Positions 61,345 to 64,000 of a DNA stretch of 64,000 bases are shown one piece after another (within the stretch, counting starts at the first letter, position 1; each line of letters begins with the position of its first letter). The stretch is from NCBI RefSeq assembly GCF_001598055.1, contig NZ_CP014844.1, forward strand, positions 1,976,967 through 2,040,966, given 5' to 3'. A program made the translations under genes and the position numbers. The notes beneath the pieces are model-generated. The model saw only the letters and a program-made list of their open reading frames with translations, was not told the origin of the DNA and did no database searches. The stretch comes from Cupriavidus nantongensis. Its GTDB lineage: Bacteria; Pseudomonadota; Gammaproteobacteria; Burkholderiales; Burkholderiaceae.

Positions 61345-61495
61345 AACCATTTTTTAAGCACGTGCCGTGAGTACGGGGCGCGAGGAGATAGCAGCGCTGG
61401 CCTGAAATGCGCCAGATTTTGCACCGGAAGGAACAGCAACCGGGAAATGCGCTGCCGCACAAGGCATTGATCTATAAGAGAAATTCAAACCAAAC
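61345..61495. other. Transposon right-end spacer with a partial repeat of the end
   Basis: No gene is seen. Positions 61402-61425 (GAAATGCGCCAGATTTTGCACC) resemble the inner part of the terminal repeat in the same orientation as the right end. This may be an extra transposase-binding site or a relic of an earlier end. Confidence 0.45.
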
Positions 61496-61528
61496 CGCCA
61501 GATTTAGCACCAAAAGTACGATCACCCC
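61496..61528 (-). repeat. Right terminal inverted repeat of the cnr-chr transposon
   Basis: On the minus strand this reads GGGGTGATCGTACTTTTGG and continues TGCTAAATCTGGCG. It is followed on the plus strand by GAGAT, the second half of the target duplication. Confidence 0.92.
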
Positions 61529-61647
61529 GAGATGCAAGTCATTGCAGCGAGACGGCCAAGGCATCGATCAAGGTCGAATTGGGCAAGGACGCTTCAGATC
61601 TGGCCAGGGACGCAACTACCAAGACTTCAACTCGTCCAAGTTAACGG

Positions 61648-62406
61648 CTAAAGCTTGTTCAAGTCTACCTGCAGGCCGGCTTCCTTGAGTTCTTTGCCCA
61701 GAGCGTAGCGCCACGCACCACGGTCGTCGATCTCGATGTAGACAACACCGTAGTAATCAGACGGAAGCTCGACGCCTTTTTCGTACAGGACGCAGACATG
61801 CTTGCGACCGATCTTGCCCATGAAATAGCCGAGTTCGAGGATGACGTTTTGACGGGCGCGGTCCTGGAGCGCAGGAGTCGGCGACTTCTTTCCGCCAACA
61901 TCATCTGCTGTCATCAGCACGACAGCAAAGTGGACGTTGTCGTAGCGCTCCAGTTTCTCAATGATGGTGGCGCTGCGGTTCACTTGCTCGCTCAAGATGA
62001 TGGCCGTTAGGCCGACCTTCTCTATCGCGCGTGCCGTCATTTCGCGGATCAGGTCGTTATGCCCGTGAACCAAGAAGACAGCATTGTTCGCATGCTTGGG
62101 TGCCGCGTCTTCCTCTCTGCCATACGAATCGAGGTCTTTTCGGAAAACGTTCGTCATCGGCTCAATCTCAAGAACCGGTGTGTTGATCGTCGCCTTGTCC
62201 CCGACTTTCGCAAGGACCTGAACCACGCGACCAGCGAAGGGCGCTGGAACCTCTAACGTCGCAAGGTCGTTCTCTATCACAAACACGGTGTCCCCGAAAA
62301 GGAAGAAATCGCCGGGGCGCAGTGGAAGCTCTAACATAGAAACCGGCCCGCTGTCGTCGCCAAGCTCGAATGCAGGGCACAACATGATCTGAGTTTGGCC
62401 GAGCAT
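61648..62406 (-). CDS. Lipoyl-like domain fused to a TIR-like (PF10137-type) domain
   Basis: The protein has 252 residues. Residues about 25-83 read like a lipoyl/biotinyl domain (GDFFLFGDTVFVIENDLATL, EVPAPFAGRVVQVLAKVGDK), but the modified lysine of the usual DKA is leucine (DLA, residue 48). Residues about 108-250 match the predicted nucleotide-binding TIR-like family: VFLVHGHNDLIREMTARAIE, LTADDVG-like MTADDVGG, RARQNVILELGYFMGKIGRK (putative catalytic Glu191) and ELPSDYYGVVYIEID. Such domains degrade NAD or act as effectors in antiphage systems. AAGGA lies 10 bp before the ATG. The PIN-type gene at 42178 was probably next downstream before transposon insertion. Confidence 0.8.
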   Translation of the reverse strand: MLGQTQIMLCPAFELGDDSGPVSMLELPLRPGDFFLFGDTVFVIENDLATLEVPAPFAGRVVQVLAKVGDKATINTPVLEIEPMTNVFRKDLDSYGREEDAAPKHANNAVFLVHGHNDLIREMTARAIEKVGLTAIILSEQVNRSATIIEKLERYDNVHFAVVLMTADDVGGKKSPTPALQDRARQNVILELGYFMGKIGRKHVCVLYEKGVELPSDYYGVVYIEIDDRGAWRYALGKELKEAGLQVDLNKL

Positions 62407-62605
62407 CTTTCAATTCCTTGAGCTTTGCGATGTCCGATTTTAGCTGACGCTTCTGGCTTTCGCACTCAATGTGCGCCCGTGCCGGCAGCAGTCGTCGCTT
62501 TGTACATCCCAATGTCCACGGCCATGCCGCATGAAGGCTTGAACGACCGTTCTTTGCAGCCGACAACGGTCCTCCCTGGCTCGCGTCGATCCGGGTCGGT
62601 GAGAT

Positions 62606-62687
62606 TTGCACGGCAGTCCAGCAAACTCCGGATTTCCAGTCCAGCAAACTGACCTGTAGTCCAGCTAACCCCGGTTCCCTACACCCC
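62606..62687 (+). repeat. Direct repeat bounding the TIR-PIN island, right copy
   Basis: This copy has three clear AGTCCAGC units, at about 62615, 62638 and 62658, spaced by 20-23 bp. It ends in GGTTCCCTACACCCC. It matches 41900-41983 in the same orientation. It separates the island from the plasmid backbone gene at 62756. Confidence 0.7.
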
Positions 62688-62714
62688 TTAACGAAGGCCG
62701 CGCATCCATGTATA

Positions 62715-62729
62715 GTTTTGCAGCAAAAC
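62715..62729. promoter_or_regulatory. Perfect 15-bp palindrome, TTTTGC-A-GCAAAA class, copy 3
   Basis: GTTTTGCAGCAAAAC lies 26 bp upstream of the PLD-type nuclease gene. ACATGTACATGT, another palindrome, follows directly. The core is the same as at 20467 and 28409, which ties this gene to the same regulatory set. Confidence 0.6.
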
Positions 62730-62755
62730 ATGTACATGTATAAATAGAGAAGCCT

Positions 62756-63379
62756 ATGCACAAGATCTTGCTAGTTTCAGCCCTCGCAGCACTGTCAATC
62801 TGCTCGTCGCCCAATGCTTTGGCAAAGAGGACCACACTGCTAGGCGAAGCGGAGTCGAGCGTTGCGGCAGTTTTTCAGCTTGGAATAGTGCAAGTGCCTG
62901 CAACTGGCACCGTGGAAGTTGCTTTCTCGCCCAATGAGGGTACGGAAGCGCTGGTGGTAAAGGTCATCGACTCGGCGAAGTCAGAAATACGCATGCTGAC
63001 CTACAGCTTCACAAGCGCACCGGTTACTGCGGCCCTATTGCGAGCCAAGAAGCGTGGCGTAGATGTTGCGATGGTTGTGGACTACAAGAACAACATCAGC
63101 GAAGACCGGAGCGGCAAGGCTCGCGCCGCTCTGGGTGCAGTCGCCAATGCCGGCATCAAAGTCAGGACCATCAGTGTCTACCCGATCCACCATGACAAAT
63201 CGATCTGCGTCGACGGCACGACCGTGGAGACAGGCTCGTTCAACTACTCGGACGCGGCGGCCCACAAGAACAGCGAGAACGTATTGGTGATGTGGGGCAA
63301 CCCAAAGCTTGCGGCGGCATATCTGAAGCATTGGGAGCGCAACTGGGGACAGGGCGTTCCTTACCAGCCGGCTTACTGA
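62756..63379 (+). CDS. Secreted PLD-family endonuclease (Nuc-like)
   Basis: The 207-residue precursor has a signal peptide (ILLVSALAALSICSSPNALA). One phospholipase-D HKD motif follows: IHHDKSICVDGTTVETGSFN, then YSDAAAHKNSENVLV. This is the layout of the Nuc endonuclease of IncN plasmids, which works as a dimer. It likely acts in the periplasm and belongs to the conjugative backbone, as supported by the shared upstream palindrome. Confidence 0.9.
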   Translation: MHKILLVSALAALSICSSPNALAKRTTLLGEAESSVAAVFQLGIVQVPATGTVEVAFSPNEGTEALVVKVIDSAKSEIRMLTYSFTSAPVTAALLRAKKRGVDVAMVVDYKNNISEDRSGKARAALGAVANAGIKVRTISVYPIHHDKSICVDGTTVETGSFNYSDAAAHKNSENVLVMWGNPKLAAAYLKHWERNWGQGVPYQPAY

Positions 63380-63407
63380 TGCCGGTGAGCATTCGGAAAG
63401 GACTCCA

Positions 63408-64000
63408 ATGAACATGACCCACGCTGAGGGCTGCGCCCTGGCCGTGAAATGGCTCAAGCGCGCGGAGAGCCAGAAGGGGCCAGGCTGTCTCGTCGCGGTC
63501 AGTGAGTGCGCCCCGTTCGACAACGGAGAAATTCCTGATGCACTCGGATTCCGTAGCATCGGTTGGGAAGAGTATTCGGTACTGGTGGAAGTCAAAGTCT
63601 CCAGGGCTGACTTTCTGGCGGATGCGAAGAAGCCGCACCGCGTTGACCCAGCTTTGGGACTGGGCAAATTCAGGTACTACCTCGCGCCGGCCGGCTTGAT
63701 CGCGGTCGACGAACTGCCCTCGGGATGGGGGTTGATCGAAGTCCACGGTCGCGCTCTGAAGGTGCGCGCTGGACACATCTTCGAGCAGCGCCAGCAGCAG
63801 CTCGGATACAGAAAGGACTACACAGCTTGGGAGCACCCGCACAATCGAGACCGGGAGCGAGCCTTGCTCGTAAGGCTACTGGCCCGCGTCGGAGATGCCG
63901 ATATCCTCCACAGGGAGTTGAAGGCTGCGCGGAACAAGTTCACCTATGCCGCCAATGCTGCCGAACGGCTCAGCGAAGAACTGAGGAAATCACAGCAGAC
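63408..64000 (+). CDS. Nuclease-like protein (PD-(D/E)XK-type pattern), partial
   Basis: The gene runs off the window end; 197 codons are visible. The segment SVLVEVKVSRADFLADAKKP has the E-x-K followed by S-R-x-D-F pattern of PD-(D/E)XK nuclease-like proteins found on phages and plasmids. It continues GKFRYYLAPAGLIAVDELPS. I infer a nuclease-like fold but no substrate. It follows the PLD-type gene by 28 bp, with CGGAAAGGAC before the ATG. Confidence 0.6.
   Translation, partial: MNMTHAEGCALAVKWLKRAESQKGPGCLVAVSECAPFDNGEIPDALGFRSIGWEEYSVLVEVKVSRADFLADAKKPHRVDPALGLGKFRYYLAPAGLIAVDELPSGWGLIEVHGRALKVRAGHIFEQRQQQLGYRKDYTAWEHPHNRDRERALLVRLLARVGDADILHRELKAARNKFTYAANAAERLSEELRKSQQ

Larger units (their letters stand above)
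43112..61528. mobile_element. Tn3-family transposon carrying cnr and chr metal resistance
   Basis: The element is 18,417 bp. Its ends are inverted repeats starting GGGGT(A/G)ATCGTACTTTT; 31 of the first 33 bases agree. Both sides are flanked by the perfect 5-bp duplication GAGAT (43107-43111 and 61529-61533), as expected for Tn3-family transposition. tnpA is at the left end reading inward; tnpI and its core site are at the right end. The cargo is cnrYXHCBAT, chrBACEF, a hypothetical secreted protein and an H-NS-like protein. The intact duplication shows a direct, fairly recent insertion at this spot. Confidence 0.92.

Noticed and set aside
61406..61688. Small plus-strand frame at the transposon right end
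   Set aside because: It reads straight through the terminal repeat and the target duplication, so it is a by-product of the insertion.
1..64000. tRNA or rRNA genes
   Set aside because: I noticed no cloverleaf-like or rRNA-like segment; this was by eye, and a tRNA search program would settle it.

Overview
The window looks like part of a large plasmid or integrated conjugative element from a metal-resistant betaproteobacterium of the Cupriavidus/Ralstonia type. The strongest support is a complete cnrYXHCBAT cobalt-nickel operon next to a chrBACEF chromate operon. Gene order, predicted lengths and the CnrX metal-ligand residues all fit what is known from Cupriavidus metallidurans megaplasmids. 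The organism assignment is an inference from gene content.

Layout. (1) 1-701: tail-collar (microcystin-dependent-protein-like) genes, the second cut by a transposon end. (2) 702-5939: a Tn3-family unit transposon with tnpA, a tyrosine recombinase (TnpI-like) and a palindromic core site. (3) 5940-19717: a divergent catabolic cluster. One side has thiolase, tripartite-tricarboxylate binding protein, MFS transporter, SDR and aldehyde dehydrogenase. The other has nitronate-monooxygenase-like protein, acyl-CoA synthetase, alpha/beta hydrolase, carotenoid-cleavage-type dioxygenase and porin. A two-domain HxlR regulator sits between them, and four copies of one 16-bp operator-like motif lie before the transcription units. 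(4) 19718-20355: a scrambled junction built from fragments of a curlin gene, tnpA and the dioxygenase gene, ending in a second inverted copy of the transposon end.

(5) 20356-41352: conjugative-element backbone. It has a 2466-residue methylase/helicase (DarB-like) with a nested gene in another frame, two VirD4-like proteins, a VirB1-like transglycosylase, an EAL phosphodiesterase, a recombinase-like protein without catalytic residues, and a run of about 17 small same-strand genes, many preceded by GGAAAAG. The backbone resumes at 62.7 kb with a PLD-type nuclease. Three backbone genes share a TTTTGC(A/T)GCAAAA palindrome upstream.

(6) 41900-62687: a small island bounded by direct repeats of about 82 bp. 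It carries two minus-strand genes: a protein joining a lipoyl-like domain to a PF10137-type TIR-like domain, and a PIN-type nuclease. An 18.4-kb Tn3-family transposon (43112-61528) is inserted between them. Its terminal repeats match at 31 of 33 positions and are flanked by the 5-bp duplication GAGAT. It carries cnr, chr, a short H-NS-like protein, tnpA at one end and tnpI at the other. Removing the transposon in thought places the TIR and PIN genes about 200 bp apart in the same direction, so a possible two-gene defence or toxin system has been split by a metal-resistance transposon. This is the most interesting observation in the window.
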